Assembly (NCBI GenBank): GCA_913057945.1
Contig: CAJXOF010000007.1
Coordinates: 124,001-188,000 of the forward strand
DNA: 64,000 nucleotides
Direction: 5' to 3'
Source of the DNA: an uncultured Hyphomonadaceae bacterium
GTDB taxonomy: Bacteria; Pseudomonadota; Alphaproteobacteria; Caulobacterales; Hyphomonadaceae
Part shown: piece after piece, positions 43,925 to 52,962 of the stretch
Layout: every line of letters starts with the position of its first letter
Numbering within the stretch: position 1 is the stretch's first letter
Notes under the pieces: generated by a model
Told to the model about the DNA's origin: nothing
Seen by the model: the letters and a program-made list of their open reading frames with translations, nothing else
The model's database searches: none
Program-made: the position numbers and the translations under genes

Positions 43925-45019
43925 ATGGGCGGTTTCATAGAACCCAATATTCACCCCGTGCTGGTGCATTTTACCTATGCCCTCGGCACATCTGCAGCCT
44001 TGGCATATGTGGCTGGCCTCCTCGTACCTGCAGGCCGCTGGCGCGACAGCCTTCGACCGGCCGCCGACTGGATGCTGGCATTGGCTGCCTTGGCGGTTCT
44101 GGCCACCATCGCGGCCGGGTTTCAGGCCTATTACAGCGTTGCTCACGATGCGCCGTCCCATGAAGCGATGACAACCCATCGCAACTGGGCTGTTCCCACG
44201 GGCCTCGCATTACTGGCCCTCGCCGGTTGGCGCTGGCTGAGAAGGGCCTCGTCGCCCGGCCCGGTATTTGCGATCAGTGCCCTGGCGGTGGCAGGTCTTT
44301 TGACGGTTACAGCGTGGTGGGGAGGCACAATTGTCTACAAGTACGGACTTGGCGTGCAGACCCTTCCTGAAGCCAGCGGGCCAGGCCACGATCATGATCA
44401 TGGCGGCGGAGCCGGTCATGGCGACCAAGGCACCGTAAATTCAACAGACGATCATCAAGACGCTCACGGAGCGCCTCCATCCGACACGATGGATGGATCA
44501 TCGGCGAGCGGCGATGGACATGATCACGACCATACCGACGGTGCAGCTGATCGAGAAATGTCAGGCACGGTCCCCGCCGGACACGACAACTCCGACGGCC
44601 ATCACGACACCAAACCGGTCTCGACTGATGAACAGGCGATCCTGGATATCATGGCCGCGATCGAAACCGGTTGGGAGACCGGCGATGGCGAACTGTTCCG
44701 ACAGAACTTTCTCGACTGGTCAGGCGCCCGGTACTTTGAGTCAGGCGGCGAGAATACTGGCCTGCTCGACCTTGTCGAAAATCATGTCGAGCCCGAAAAA
44801 GATACCATTCCGGATCTCGAACTCGACTTCTCGAATATAGACGTGCAATTCGAGGGAAGTGACTTTGCATGGGCTGTCGCGGACACAGCGATCAGTGGAA
44901 CGTTCAGCTCCAATGGCGAACGCCTGGAGCGTATCGGGAAACAAACGGTGCTGTTCCGCAAGGTCGCCGGCACCTGGCAGGTCATTCACACGCACTCGTC
45001 CTCCCGTGCGCCGCGATAA
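43925..45019 (+). CDS. DUF2231 membrane protein fused to a His-rich linker and a SnoaL-like domain
   Basis: 364 residues. Residues 1-135 form the DUF2231 four-helix membrane domain (NIHPVLVHFTYALG, then segments near 49-72, 89-105 and 112-133). About 150-230 is a linker very rich in His, Asp and Gly (GHDHDHGG, GDGHDHDHTDG, GHHDTK). About 233-364 is a SnoaL/DUF4440-like fold (ILDIMAAIETGWETGD and VLFRKVAGTWQVIHTHSSS). The order suggests a membrane metal-buffering protein. It starts 9 bases after copB with AGGAG upstream, so it belongs to the copAB operon. Function is inference. Confidence 0.8.
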   Translation: MGGFIEPNIHPVLVHFTYALGTSAALAYVAGLLVPAGRWRDSLRPAADWMLALAALAVLATIAAGFQAYYSVAHDAPSHEAMTTHRNWAVPTGLALLALAGWRWLRRASSPGPVFAISALAVAGLLTVTAWWGGTIVYKYGLGVQTLPEASGPGHDHDHGGGAGHGDQGTVNSTDDHQDAHGAPPSDTMDGSSASGDGHDHDHTDGAADREMSGTVPAGHDNSDGHHDTKPVSTDEQAILDIMAAIETGWETGDGELFRQNFLDWSGARYFESGGENTGLLDLVENHVEPEKDTIPDLELDFSNIDVQFEGSDFAWAVADTAISGTFSSNGERLERIGKQTVLFRKVAGTWQVIHTHSSSRAPR

Positions 45020-45082
45020 GGAGGAAATCCAAACTGCCGCTTGCCGGCCAAGTTGAAAAGCAACCGGCAAGCGGCGATGATA

Positions 45083-45111
45083 TTGAATATACCCCCTAGG
45101 GGTATTATACT
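45083..45111 (+). promoter_or_regulatory. CsoR-type operator inside a promoter, copy 2
   Basis: TACCCCCTAGGGGTA (45090-45104) is a near-perfect CsoR palindrome. It fills the 17-bp spacer between TTGAAT (45083-45088) and TATACT (45106-45111), an almost ideal sigma-70 promoter. A repressor bound here would block polymerase. It drives the DUF5676 and copper-ATPase genes. Confidence 0.85.
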
Positions 45112-45154
45112 ATGACTGTCCTACTTGCTCTTGCCTGGACCGCTGGAGGTCAGA

Positions 45155-45409
45155 ATGAAAATTATCCCCGTCGGACACTCGCTGTCTCTGTTCCTGCTCG
45201 TCAGTTATTTGCTGTGCGTCGGCTGGGGGAGTGTGACGCCGTCCAGCCTTCACATGCATCCAGCATGGCAGGATCTACTGCCCGGATTTGAGTTTGGAAC
45301 GCTGACTGGTTTCCTGATCGGCCTTGTCGAGAGCTATCTCTATGGCTGGTACATCGCCCTTCTGTTCGTTCCCTTGTTCAACTTCTTCAACCGAAACAGC
45401 AGCGCATAA
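45155..45409 (+). CDS. Small membrane protein, DUF5676 family
   Basis: 84 residues from ATG 45155 (GGAGG upstream). Two membrane segments (LSLFLLVSYLLCVGWG and YGWYIALLFVPLFNFF) and the conserved ALVESYL-like GLVESYLYGWY. The family is often found in copper and heavy-metal loci, but its role is unknown. First gene behind CsoR box 2, 53 bases before the ATPase. Confidence 0.8.
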   Translation: MKIIPVGHSLSLFLLVSYLLCVGWGSVTPSSLHMHPAWQDLLPGFEFGTLTGFLIGLVESYLYGWYIALLFVPLFNFFNRNSSA

Positions 45410-45462
45410 AAGTGATGCATACCCTCATCCTGTGAAGCACTCCTGCTGAAAGAGTCAGAGCC

Positions 45463-47688
45463 ATGACCAACGACACTTCTCACGCCCATTCCGGACATGC
45501 GTGCCATCACAACGATCAGGCCGCTCCAGAGAAGCCCGATGATGCCTATGACAAGGTTCCGATCGGCTATGCCGGCACCGTCTGGACCTGTCCCATGCAT
45601 CCGCAGGTACGCGAAACTGCCAATACAGGCTGCCCGATCTGCGGCATGGCGCTCGAACCGGAAACGGTGACGGCCGAGCAGGATACCAGCGAACTGGATG
45701 ACATGACGCGGCGCTTCTGGGTCGCCCTTGTCTTCTCGGCGCCACTGCTCGCCTTTGTCATGGGCGAAATGATTCCCGGCAGCCCGCTCAGGCACTGGAT
45801 TGATCCGACATGGAGTGTCTGGCTTCAGGCCCTGATCGCGACTCCCGTTGTCGTTTGGGCCGGCTGGCCTTTCTTCGTGCGCGGCTGGCAATCCGTGAAG
45901 CGACGCAACCTCAACATGTTCACCCTGATCGCGATGGGCGTCGGCGTGGCCTATATTTATTCCCTGGTCGCAACATTCGCGCCCGGCATATTTCCCGATT
46001 CATTCCGTGGGCATGGCGGCGCGGTAGCAGTCTACTACGAGGCGGCCGCCGTCATCGTTACGCTGGTTTTACTTGGCCAGGTGCTCGAACTGCGCGCGCG
46101 CAACGCCACCTCAGGAGCCATTCGTGCACTGCTGGAGCTTGCCCCTGCTACTGCGCGCAGGATTGCTGACGATGGCAGCGAACAGGATGTCGATCTCGCG
46201 GATGTAAAGTCTGGCGACAAGCTGCGGGTCCGGCCAGGTGAGAAGATCCCGGTCGATGGCGAGGTCGTCGACGGCCATGGGTCGGTTGACGAGTCCATGG
46301 TCACCGGCGAACCCCTGCCCGTCGAAAAAGCCGCTGGCGCCCGTGTGACCGGCGGCACGGTCAACGGAACCGGGTCGCTCGTTATGAAGGCGACACATGT
46401 GGGCGAAGACACGCTCTTGTCCCAGATTGTCCGAATGGTTGCCGCCGCTCAGCGGTCCCGAGCTCCAATCCAGCGGCTCGCTGATCTCGTCGCTGCCTGG
46501 TTCGTTCCGGCTGTTATTGGAATTGCAATCCTGACCTTTGTCGTGTGGGCCGTGTTCGGACCCGACCCGGCGATGGCTTTTGCGATCGTGAATGCCGTTG
46601 CCGTCCTGATCATCGCATGTCCCTGTGCGCTAGGTCTGGCAACCCCGATGTCGATCATGGTCGGCACGGGCAAGGGCGCGTCCAACGGCATCCTGATCAA
46701 GAATGCTGAAGCGTTGGAGACGCTTGAGAAGGTCGATACGATCGTGGTCGACAAGACCGGGACGTTGACGCTCGGACGCCCCGAACTGGTACGCGTCCAG
46801 CCAGGCGAAGGCTTCGACGAAGCCTCGTTGCTTAGTCTCGTAGCCGCGGTGGAACGTTTGAGCGAGCACCCACTTGCCGACGCGATCGTGCGTGGCGCAA
46901 AAGGCAAGGGCGCGCCTCACAAGGATGCGCACGGATTTGAATCCGTCACTGGCGAAGGTGCGCAGGCAAGCGTCGACGGCCAAACCGTCGCCATCGGCAA
47001 CAGAAAGATGATGCAGCGGATCGGGGGCTGGTCTGACGACCTCGGGACACGCGCTGACCAGTACCGCACCGAAGGCCAGACGGTTATGTTCGCCGCCGTC
47101 GACGGAAAACCGGCAGGCCTTGTCTCTGTGGCGGACCCGATCAAGGAGACGACACCGGAAGCCATCAGACGTCTTCATGCCGAAGGGTTGAAGATTGTGA
47201 TGTTGACAGGTGACAATGAGACGACAGCACGCGCGGTCGCCGACAAGGTCGGCATCGATGAGGTTCACGCCGACGTCTCGCCTGAAGACAAGCATCGGAT
47301 CGTGTCCGAACTCCAGAAGAACGGTGCCCGCGTGGCCATGTGCGGTGACGGCATAAATGATGCGCCCGCGCTCGCTCAGGCGGATGTCGGAATCGCCATG
47401 GGAACCGGAACCGATGTGGCCATGGAGAGTGCCGGTGTAACGCTTGTGAAAGGCGATCTGATCGGGGTCGCAAAGGCCCGGGAGCTCAGCCACGCCACGA
47501 TGCGCAACATCCGCCAGAACCTGTTCTTCGCGTTCTTCTACAATACGCTTGGCGTGCCGGTTGCCGCTGGCATTCTGTATCCCTTCTTCGGCTTGTTACT
47601 GAGCCCGATGATCGCGGCGGCCGCCATGAGTTTCAGCTCCGTATCTGTTATCGGCAACGCCTTGCGGCTGAGAACCCTTAAACTCTAA
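45463..47688 (+). CDS. Copper-translocating P1B-type ATPase with N-terminal heavy-metal binding domain
   Basis: 741 residues. The N-terminus is His-rich ([10 protein letters not shown]) followed by a heavy-metal binding domain ([11 protein letters not shown]...[11 protein letters not shown], about 41-66) in place of the usual HMA domain. Then come the membrane helices, the actuator TGE loop ([15 protein letters not shown]), CPC copper site C386-P-C388 in [11 protein letters not shown], phosphorylated D430 in [11 protein letters not shown], and the hinge [15 protein letters not shown]. It exports Cu(I) (or Ag(I)) from the cytosol. Often called copA, but that symbol is used here for the oxidase. 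Confidence 0.96.
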   Translation: MTNDTSHAHSGHACHHNDQAAPEKPDDAYDKVPIGYAGTVWTCPMHPQVRETANTGCPICGMALEPETVTAEQDTSELDDMTRRFWVALVFSAPLLAFVMGEMIPGSPLRHWIDPTWSVWLQALIATPVVVWAGWPFFVRGWQSVKRRNLNMFTLIAMGVGVAYIYSLVATFAPGIFPDSFRGHGGAVAVYYEAAAVIVTLVLLGQVLELRARNATSGAIRALLELAPATARRIADDGSEQDVDLADVKSGDKLRVRPGEKIPVDGEVVDGHGSVDESMVTGEPLPVEKAAGARVTGGTVNGTGSLVMKATHVGEDTLLSQIVRMVAAAQRSRAPIQRLADLVAAWFVPAVIGIAILTFVVWAVFGPDPAMAFAIVNAVAVLIIACPCALGLATPMSIMVGTGKGASNGILIKNAEALETLEKVDTIVVDKTGTLTLGRPELVRVQPGEGFDEASLLSLVAAVERLSEHPLADAIVRGAKGKGAPHKDAHGFESVTGEGAQASVDGQTVAIGNRKMMQRIGGWSDDLGTRADQYRTEGQTVMFAAVDGKPAGLVSVADPIKETTPEAIRRLHAEGLKIVMLTGDNETTARAVADKVGIDEVHADVSPEDKHRIVSELQKNGARVAMCGDGINDAPALAQADVGIAMGTGTDVAMESAGVTLVKGDLIGVAKARELSHATMRNIRQNLFFAFFYNTLGVPVAAGILYPFFGLLLSPMIAAAAMSFSSVSVIGNALRLRTLKL

Positions 47689-47705
47689 TTTTCCGGAGCA
47701 CAGAC

Positions 47706-48206
47706 ATGTCCAGACCACTTGCTATGAGCGCGCTCGGTGCGCTGATGATTGCAGCCCTGATAGCGGGCGTGATGCTCTTCTCCGCGTCACCCGCAGCCAA
47801 CGCGCAAACAGTCACTGTACACAAGACGCCATGGTGCGGTTGCTGCGCCGCCTGGGTGGACCACCTGCATGACGAGGGTTTCTACGTCATCGTGAAAGAG
47901 GAAGAGGACCTGACACCCATTCGGTCACGGCTTGGTGTTCGGGATGAACTGATGAGTTGCCATACCGCAGAAGTCGACGGATATGTCGTTGAAGGTCACG
48001 TTCCCGCTCGGGAAATACGACGCTTGCTCGAAGAAAAGCCTGACGTCAACGGCGTCTCGGTGCCCGGCATGCCGCAAGGCTCTCCCGGCATGGAAACACC
48101 GAACGCGCCAGATCGGTATGATGTCATCATCTTCTCTGGAGAGGATGCCAGGACATATGCCTCCTATCGGGGAACGCAATTGGTCTCCGAACAGGCAAGA
48201 CCATGA
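47706..48206 (+). CDS. DUF411 metal-binding protein
   Basis: 166 residues with an N-terminal membrane-anchor or signal segment. The DUF411 core has KTPWCGCCAAWVDHL, SCHTAEVDGYVVEGHVP and GVSVPGMPQGSPGM. The CxCC and SCHT residues likely bind copper in the periplasm; DUF411 genes are typical of copper-resistance loci. Eighteen bases after the ATPase; overlaps the permease start by four bases. Confidence 0.88.
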   Translation: MSRPLAMSALGALMIAALIAGVMLFSASPAANAQTVTVHKTPWCGCCAAWVDHLHDEGFYVIVKEEEDLTPIRSRLGVRDELMSCHTAEVDGYVVEGHVPAREIRRLLEEKPDVNGVSVPGMPQGSPGMETPNAPDRYDVIIFSGEDARTYASYRGTQLVSEQARP

Positions 48207-49546
48207 GTGAGGATGACTACAAGCAAGGGTCACTGACGCTGGCGGGCACCGTCGCCATGGGGACGGGCGTGATGATCGGTGCCGGCATCTTTGCCCTGAC
48301 CGGTCAGGTCGCTGAATTTGCAGGCGACCTGTTTCCGCTCGCCTTCCTCACGGCAGCCATCATCAGCGGCTTCAGCGCCTATTCCTATATCAAGGTCTCC
48401 AACAAGTATCCTAGCGCCGGCGGCATCGCGATGATACTCCAACGCACTTACGGCCCGTCTACCGTGACCGGAAGCGCCGCCCTGCTGATGGCGTTCTCGA
48501 TGATCATCAATGAAAGCCTGGTCGCCCGCACGTTCGGTACGTACACGCTGCAGCTGTTTGGCGTCGAGGGCGGCATATTCGTCCCCTTGCTGGCAATCGG
48601 ACTGATTATCCTGGCTTTCGTGATAAATATTGCCGGTAATCAGGTGATCGGCGGCGTATCGAAGGTCACGGCTATTCTCAAGATTGGTGGCATACTGATT
48701 TTCGCGCTTATTGCGATCTGGGCTGCCGGATTCAGCTTCCAGCCAGCAGCAGACGGTTTCGCTGACAGCACATCTGCCGGTGGGTTCCTGGCCGGCGTCG
48801 CGCTCGCCATCCTGGCCTATAAGGGATTCACCACCATCACGAACAGTGGCGACGAGGTGAAGCAACCGACCCGCAATGTCGGGCGGGCCATCATGATCTC
48901 ACTTGCGATCTGCACTTTCATCTATCTCCTTGTCTGTTTCGCTGTCGGATCAACCCTCACTGTCTCGGAGATTGTTGCGGCGAAGGACTATGCCCTCGCC
49001 GAAGCGGCCCGGCCAGCACTTGGAAACTATGGATTGTGGTTCACAGTAACGATTGCGATCATCGCGACAGCTTCAGGCCTGCTTGCCAGCTTGTTTGCCG
49101 TCTCCCGCATGCTCGCCATGCTGACCGACATGAACCTGATTCCGCATAGACATTTCGGCATGCCCGGAACGGTACAGCGTCATACGCTCGTCTATACGGT
49201 TGTGGCTGCCGGATTGCTCGCGGCTTTCTTCGATCTCAGTCGCATCGCTTCGCTTGGCGCAATCTTCTATCTGGTCATGGATATCATCATCCATTGGGGC
49301 GTCTTCCGGCATTTGAGAAAGGATGTCGGCGCCGCACCTGCAATCCTTATCTGTGCGATAGCGCTCGATGCCGTCGTCCTGATCGCCTTCCTCCTCCTGA
49401 AGTGGCAAGCCGATCCAGTCATCATCCTGATCGCGGCTTTCGGCATGGTTGTAGTCTTTTCATTCGAGCATTTCTTTCTGAAACGTCTCCGCGACAATCC
49501 TCCCGGAGAGGAGTCCGGAAACGACCAGCACAAAGCCCATTCATGA
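48203..49546 (+). CDS. APC-superfamily permease
   Basis: 447 residues with about 12 membrane helices. The N-terminal VAMGTGVMIGAGIFALTGQV is the signature first helix of amino acid/polyamine/organocation transporters, and KGFTTITNSGDEVKQPTRNV matches the conserved loop before helix 6. The substrate is unknown. It overlaps the DUF411 gene and the channel-like gene (ATGA both sides), so it is part of the copper-ATPase operon, which is unusual. Confidence 0.88.
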   Translation: MSEDDYKQGSLTLAGTVAMGTGVMIGAGIFALTGQVAEFAGDLFPLAFLTAAIISGFSAYSYIKVSNKYPSAGGIAMILQRTYGPSTVTGSAALLMAFSMIINESLVARTFGTYTLQLFGVEGGIFVPLLAIGLIILAFVINIAGNQVIGGVSKVTAILKIGGILIFALIAIWAAGFSFQPAADGFADSTSAGGFLAGVALAILAYKGFTTITNSGDEVKQPTRNVGRAIMISLAICTFIYLLVCFAVGSTLTVSEIVAAKDYALAEAARPALGNYGLWFTVTIAIIATASGLLASLFAVSRMLAMLTDMNLIPHRHFGMPGTVQRHTLVYTVVAAGLLAAFFDLSRIASLGAIFYLVMDIIIHWGVFRHLRKDVGAAPAILICAIALDAVVLIAFLLLKWQADPVIILIAAFGMVVVFSFEHFFLKRLRDNPPGEESGNDQHKAHS

Positions 49547-49992
49547 TCATTGCAACCTTGATCGGACTGCTCACTTTTGTGCTGGCAAGCACGGTGCATT
49601 ATCTCGCACTGGCGCATCTGCACCGACGCCTGAACCATGAAGCGCGTTCAGGTCTCCCGATCGTTGTTTCGGGTATCGTAGGTGCAGGCCTGGCGCACCT
49701 CGCTGAGGCAGCGCTCTATGCAACCAGCTTTACGCTACTGGATGCCTTTGACTTGGGTGGTTTCAAGGGCGGCGAAGCGGACGGGTTCATGGACATATTC
49801 TATTTCTCCCTCGTCAACTACACATCGCTTGGGCTGGGCGATATCTATCCAACCGGACATTCGCGGTTCCTGGCGGGACTGGAATCACTCAATGGTTTCC
49901 TGCTGATTTCGTGCTCGGCATCCTTCATTTTCCTCCTGATGCGAAACCAAATGGATGGTCCAACTTCAGGCGGAATTCAAGCATCGGATTAA
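49543..49992 (+). CDS. Two-TM potassium-channel-like protein
   Basis: 149 residues from ATG 49543. Membrane segments at the start (MIIATLIGLLTFVLASTVHY), middle and end flank a pore-like loop with YFSLVNYTSLGLGDIYPTG, similar to Ion_trans_2 channels (T-x-G-Y/L-G-D). The filter reads TSLGLGDI, with Leu where most K+ channels have Tyr or Phe, so selectivity is uncertain. Coupled translationally to the APC permease. Confidence 0.82.
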   Translation: MIIATLIGLLTFVLASTVHYLALAHLHRRLNHEARSGLPIVVSGIVGAGLAHLAEAALYATSFTLLDAFDLGGFKGGEADGFMDIFYFSLVNYTSLGLGDIYPTGHSRFLAGLESLNGFLLISCSASFIFLLMRNQMDGPTSGGIQASD

Positions 49993-50064
49993 CTCGGAAC
50001 CTGTTCACACACTTCTCCGTTAGTCGTGGAAATACCCCACCACTGTATAAGGAGGATGTTGAAA

Positions 50065-50625
50065 GTGGATATGAAGAACAGTTATTGGCGGTTTGGCGCA
50101 ATGATCATCACATCGATGATCGTGATGTTTGGGCTGATGTACCTCAACACCTATGCGTGGGAGCATGTTCGCTGGAGCGAAACGCGCTTCTACATGGCCT
50201 TCATCATGGGCGCCGCGATGGCCGTCGTGATGCTGAGCTTCATGCTCAACATGTACAAGGACAGCCGGATCAATTTCGGCATTTTCATTGGCGCTGCGGT
50301 CGTGTTCGTCCTGGCCCTCTGGCTGGTGCGCAGCCAGAGCACTGTCGACGAGCGGTCCTACATGAAAGCGATGATCCCCCACCACTCCATTGCCATCATG
50401 ACAAGTGAACGCGCCGGCATCGAGGATGTCCGTGTGCGCGAGCTTGCCGACGAGATCATCACGGCGCAGCGCCGCGAGATCAAGGAAATGGAATGGCTGA
50501 TTTCCGACATCGCGGAGAATGGCCCGGCATCGACGGAAAGGGAGGCGGCGAGCCGCCCCGTTCCCCCCTTTGAAGGCACGCTCAATCCAGACGACGCTGC
50601 CGGGGCAGCCATCGCGGAGGACTAA
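50065..50625 (+). CDS. DUF305-domain membrane protein
   Basis: 186 residues from a GTG at 50065, 9 bases after GGAGG (50051-50055); an ATG at 50071 is the alternative, and the ATG at 50056 touches the site. Three membrane segments (about 10-90) precede a DUF305-type helical domain with MKAMIPHHSIAIMTSERA and LADEIITAQRREIKEMEWLI. DUF305 proteins are ferritin-like metal-associated proteins and the HH motif could bind copper. A half-site TACCCC lies at 50033-50038, too weak to call an operator. Confidence 0.85.
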   Translation: MDMKNSYWRFGAMIITSMIVMFGLMYLNTYAWEHVRWSETRFYMAFIMGAAMAVVMLSFMLNMYKDSRINFGIFIGAAVVFVLALWLVRSQSTVDERSYMKAMIPHHSIAIMTSERAGIEDVRVRELADEIITAQRREIKEMEWLISDIAENGPASTEREAASRPVPPFEGTLNPDDAAGAAIAED

Positions 50626-50679
50626 CGCGCCTTCCACGTCCAGTCAGACCCATTCGATCCCGAAAAGGAGCGAAACAGA

Positions 50680-52035
50680 ATGAGACTTGAAAAGATCAAG
50701 ACACAGGGCCTTGCCCACCTTTCCTACTTCCTGAGCGCCGATGGCGAAGCTGCGGTCATCGATCCGCGGCGTGACATCGACATCTATCTGGACCTCGCCC
50801 GTGAGGAAGGCTCTGTCATCAAGCACGTCTTCGAAACCCACCGGAACGAGGACCTGCTCTCAGGCGCCCCTGTCCTGAAGGAAGAGACTGGCGCAAAGGT
50901 CTGGCACGGGCCGAACCCTGAAAAGCCGATCCAGTATGCAGCCGAGACGCGGGAAGGCGACACGTTCGAGATTGGCGGCGCGCTCCTGAAGGTGCTTGAA
51001 ACGCCCGGGCACACCGACGACAGCCTGTCCTACGTGCTTTATGACAAGAGCTTTGAGGAAGGCCCGGTTGGCGTGTTCACGGGCGATGCCCTGTTCATTG
51101 GCGATGTCGGGCGCACGGACTTCTATCCCGACCGCAAACGCGAAGTCGCCGGCCTGCTCTATGACAGCCTGGAGAAACTGATGAGGCTCGGCGACCAGTG
51201 CCTCGTCTATCCCGCGCATGGCGCCGGTTCGGTTTGTGGCTCGGGCATGGCCGACCGGGAGTTTTCCTCCATCGGCCATGAAAAGCTCAACAATCCGAGC
51301 CTGCAGATCGATGACCGGGAGGCTTTCATCGACGCCAAGGTAGCCGAGAACCACTACATCCCGCCATACTTCCGGCGCATGGAAGAGGGCAATATGGAAG
51401 GCACCGAAGCTGCGCCGCCGGCGCCCCTGCCCGCTTCCCCGGCCAGGTTGCTCGATCCGGGCGATGCGGTCTGCCTCGATGTCCGTGGCATATTCGACTT
51501 TGCCGGCGGACACCGCACGGGCTCGCTCTGCATCCCGGATGACATGCTTGCCGCCTTCGCGGGCTGGTTGCTGCCAGGCGACAAACCGGTGCTGCTGGTA
51601 GCGCGCGATGACGACCAGGCGGTCGATGCGGCCACCACGCTTCAGCGGATCGGCTTCGACAATGTGAGCGGATTTGTCAGCGGCGCCATGCCCGTGGCGG
51701 TCCAGAACGGCCCGCTCGACACACTCGACTTCGTCGATACCGAAACCGTCGCCGCGCGCGTAGACAACCCGCCGGCTGGCTGGACCCTGCTCGATGTCCG
51801 GGCCATCGACGAATATGAGAGCGGCCATATCAAGGACAGCAAGCACGCTTATGTCGGCAAGCTGCCTGATGCGGCCAGTGACCTCGACCCGGACAAGCCC
51901 GTCACCGTCATGTGCGGAAGCGGCGCCCGGGCCACCATTGCCGCCTCGCAGCTCATGCGGAAGGGGTTCTCCGAGGTCGATGTCTATATCGGCTCGATGA
52001 AGGCGTGGACCGCAGCTGGAAATGCCATTGAGTGA
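50680..52035 (+). CDS. MBL-fold hydrolase fused to two rhodanese domains
   Basis: 451 residues. The MBL domain is about 1-245. The first metal motif is ETHRNEDLLSG (H54), where most MBL enzymes have HxHxDH. The later ligands look normal: TPGHTDDS (H111), FTGDALF (D136) and YPAHG. Rhodanese 1 (about 255-350) has no active Cys; rhodanese 2 (about 360-450) has VTVMCGSGARATIAAS with the Cys. Related fused proteins act in persulfide or thiosulfate metabolism. Sulfide chemistry in a copper island would fit handling of copper-thiol stress (inference). Confidence 0.88.
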   Translation: MRLEKIKTQGLAHLSYFLSADGEAAVIDPRRDIDIYLDLAREEGSVIKHVFETHRNEDLLSGAPVLKEETGAKVWHGPNPEKPIQYAAETREGDTFEIGGALLKVLETPGHTDDSLSYVLYDKSFEEGPVGVFTGDALFIGDVGRTDFYPDRKREVAGLLYDSLEKLMRLGDQCLVYPAHGAGSVCGSGMADREFSSIGHEKLNNPSLQIDDREAFIDAKVAENHYIPPYFRRMEEGNMEGTEAAPPAPLPASPARLLDPGDAVCLDVRGIFDFAGGHRTGSLCIPDDMLAAFAGWLLPGDKPVLLVARDDDQAVDAATTLQRIGFDNVSGFVSGAMPVAVQNGPLDTLDFVDTETVAARVDNPPAGWTLLDVRAIDEYESGHIKDSKHAYVGKLPDAASDLDPDKPVTVMCGSGARATIAASQLMRKGFSEVDVYIGSMKAWTAAGNAIE

Positions 52036-52118
52036 TGACTGTCAGTCCATCTTGGGCTGAACCTTTCGTTTCTGACGCATGAAGAGACTGGAAATTGCTT
52101 CACGAGGTCCCCATATGG

Positions 52119-52136
52119 ATACCCTGTATGGGGTAT
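52119..52136 (+). promoter_or_regulatory. CsoR-type operator upstream of csoR, copy 3
   Basis: ATACCCTGTATGGGGTAT is an 18-bp imperfect palindrome of the same class as the sites at 40803 and 45090. It ends 5 bases before the csoR ATG, so bound repressor would also cover the ribosome site. This indicates autoregulation. Confidence 0.8.
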
Positions 52137-52141
52137 TTGCC

Positions 52142-52417
52142 ATGAAGACTGAAACCAAAGAGGCCGCGACCCGAAGGCTTGCCCGCATCGAGGGACAAGT
52201 GCGCGGCATCACGAAGATGGTGTCCGACGATCGGTATTGTATTGATGTCATTCGTCAGGTGCAGGCTGTGAAGGCCGCGCTTGTCGGCCTCGAGGCCGTT
52301 ATCCTGGATGACCATATCGCAACGTGTGTGGATCATGCCCTGACCGGAAGCAATGTCGATGACCGGCGTGAAAAGGTCGAGGAACTTGTTGCTGTGCTTG
52401 GTGGCCGCAAGAAGTAG
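52142..52417 (+). CDS. csoR: CsoR/RcnR/FrmR-family copper-sensing repressor
   Basis: 91 residues from ATG 52142 (a longer frame from 52079 runs through the operator). An all-helical protein: RRLARIEGQVRGITKMVSD is the family signature. The Cu(I) ligand triad is complete: C33 in RYCIDVIRQ, H58 and C62 in DDHIATCVDHA, matching the Cys-His-Cys of CsoR rather than the Cys-His pattern of FrmR. It represses metal genes until Cu(I) binds. The three palindromes in the window are its likely targets. Confidence 0.93.
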   Translation: MKTETKEAATRRLARIEGQVRGITKMVSDDRYCIDVIRQVQAVKAALVGLEAVILDDHIATCVDHALTGSNVDDRREKVEELVAVLGGRKK

Positions 52418-52470
52418 CGGCCTCACAGTTTGTTGAAATGAAAGTTTTAATCTTTTCACGTATTTGAACA

Positions 52471-52890
52471 ATGATGCAGTTTGTGACCCGCCTCCTGACA
52501 CTGTTTGCCGCTGCCTTCATGGCGGCTCATCCGGTCATGGCGTGTCCATTGATGGTCGGGACCTCCGAAACCGCGCCGACTGAAATGAGCAGCAATCACC
52601 CCTGTAATGACATGGCGATGGAAGCCATGGCCGACACCGGGCATACAGATCAGGCATCATCGTCTGATTGCCCCGCGGGATACGACTGTGCACCCATGCT
52701 TATCCAGGCGCACAGTGACGCCAATCCAGTTGCACCTGTTGCGAATGTAGACGCAGAATTTGCTGCGGTTCTCGCTAACCCACCAAAGGCATTCCTGCCA
52801 GAGCGCGAGACGCTAAAGACCGGGCCTCCACCTCGGCTGGATATCGTCCAGCACACGCCAATATCGCTAAAGCAGCGCTTCCTGAATTGA
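52471..52890 (+). CDS. Small secreted Cys/Met/His protein heading the cusCBA block
   Basis: 139 residues from ATG 52471. Signal peptide ends at VMACP. The mature part has Met, His and Cys (EMSSNHPCNDMAMEAMADTG, SSDCPAGYDCAPM). Its tail VQHTPISLKQRFLN matches that of the protein at 40829 (LQQTPVTLKVRSLS), pointing to a shared small family. It lies between csoR and the TolC-like gene, as its relative lies before copA. A periplasmic metal-binding role is inference. Confidence 0.7.
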   Translation: MMQFVTRLLTLFAAAFMAAHPVMACPLMVGTSETAPTEMSSNHPCNDMAMEAMADTGHTDQASSSDCPAGYDCAPMLIQAHSDANPVAPVANVDAEFAAVLANPPKAFLPERETLKTGPPPRLDIVQHTPISLKQRFLN

Positions 52891-52962
52891 GAGCGATGAC
52901 CTGCGGCCGCCACAGCAGCCCGTCGTCATCGCTTCTCACAATTCAGAAGAGCCCGTTTTATC

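Noticed and set aside
50031-50048. TACCCC...GTATA as a fourth CsoR box before the DUF305 gene
   Set aside because: Only one half matches; the right half lacks GGGT.
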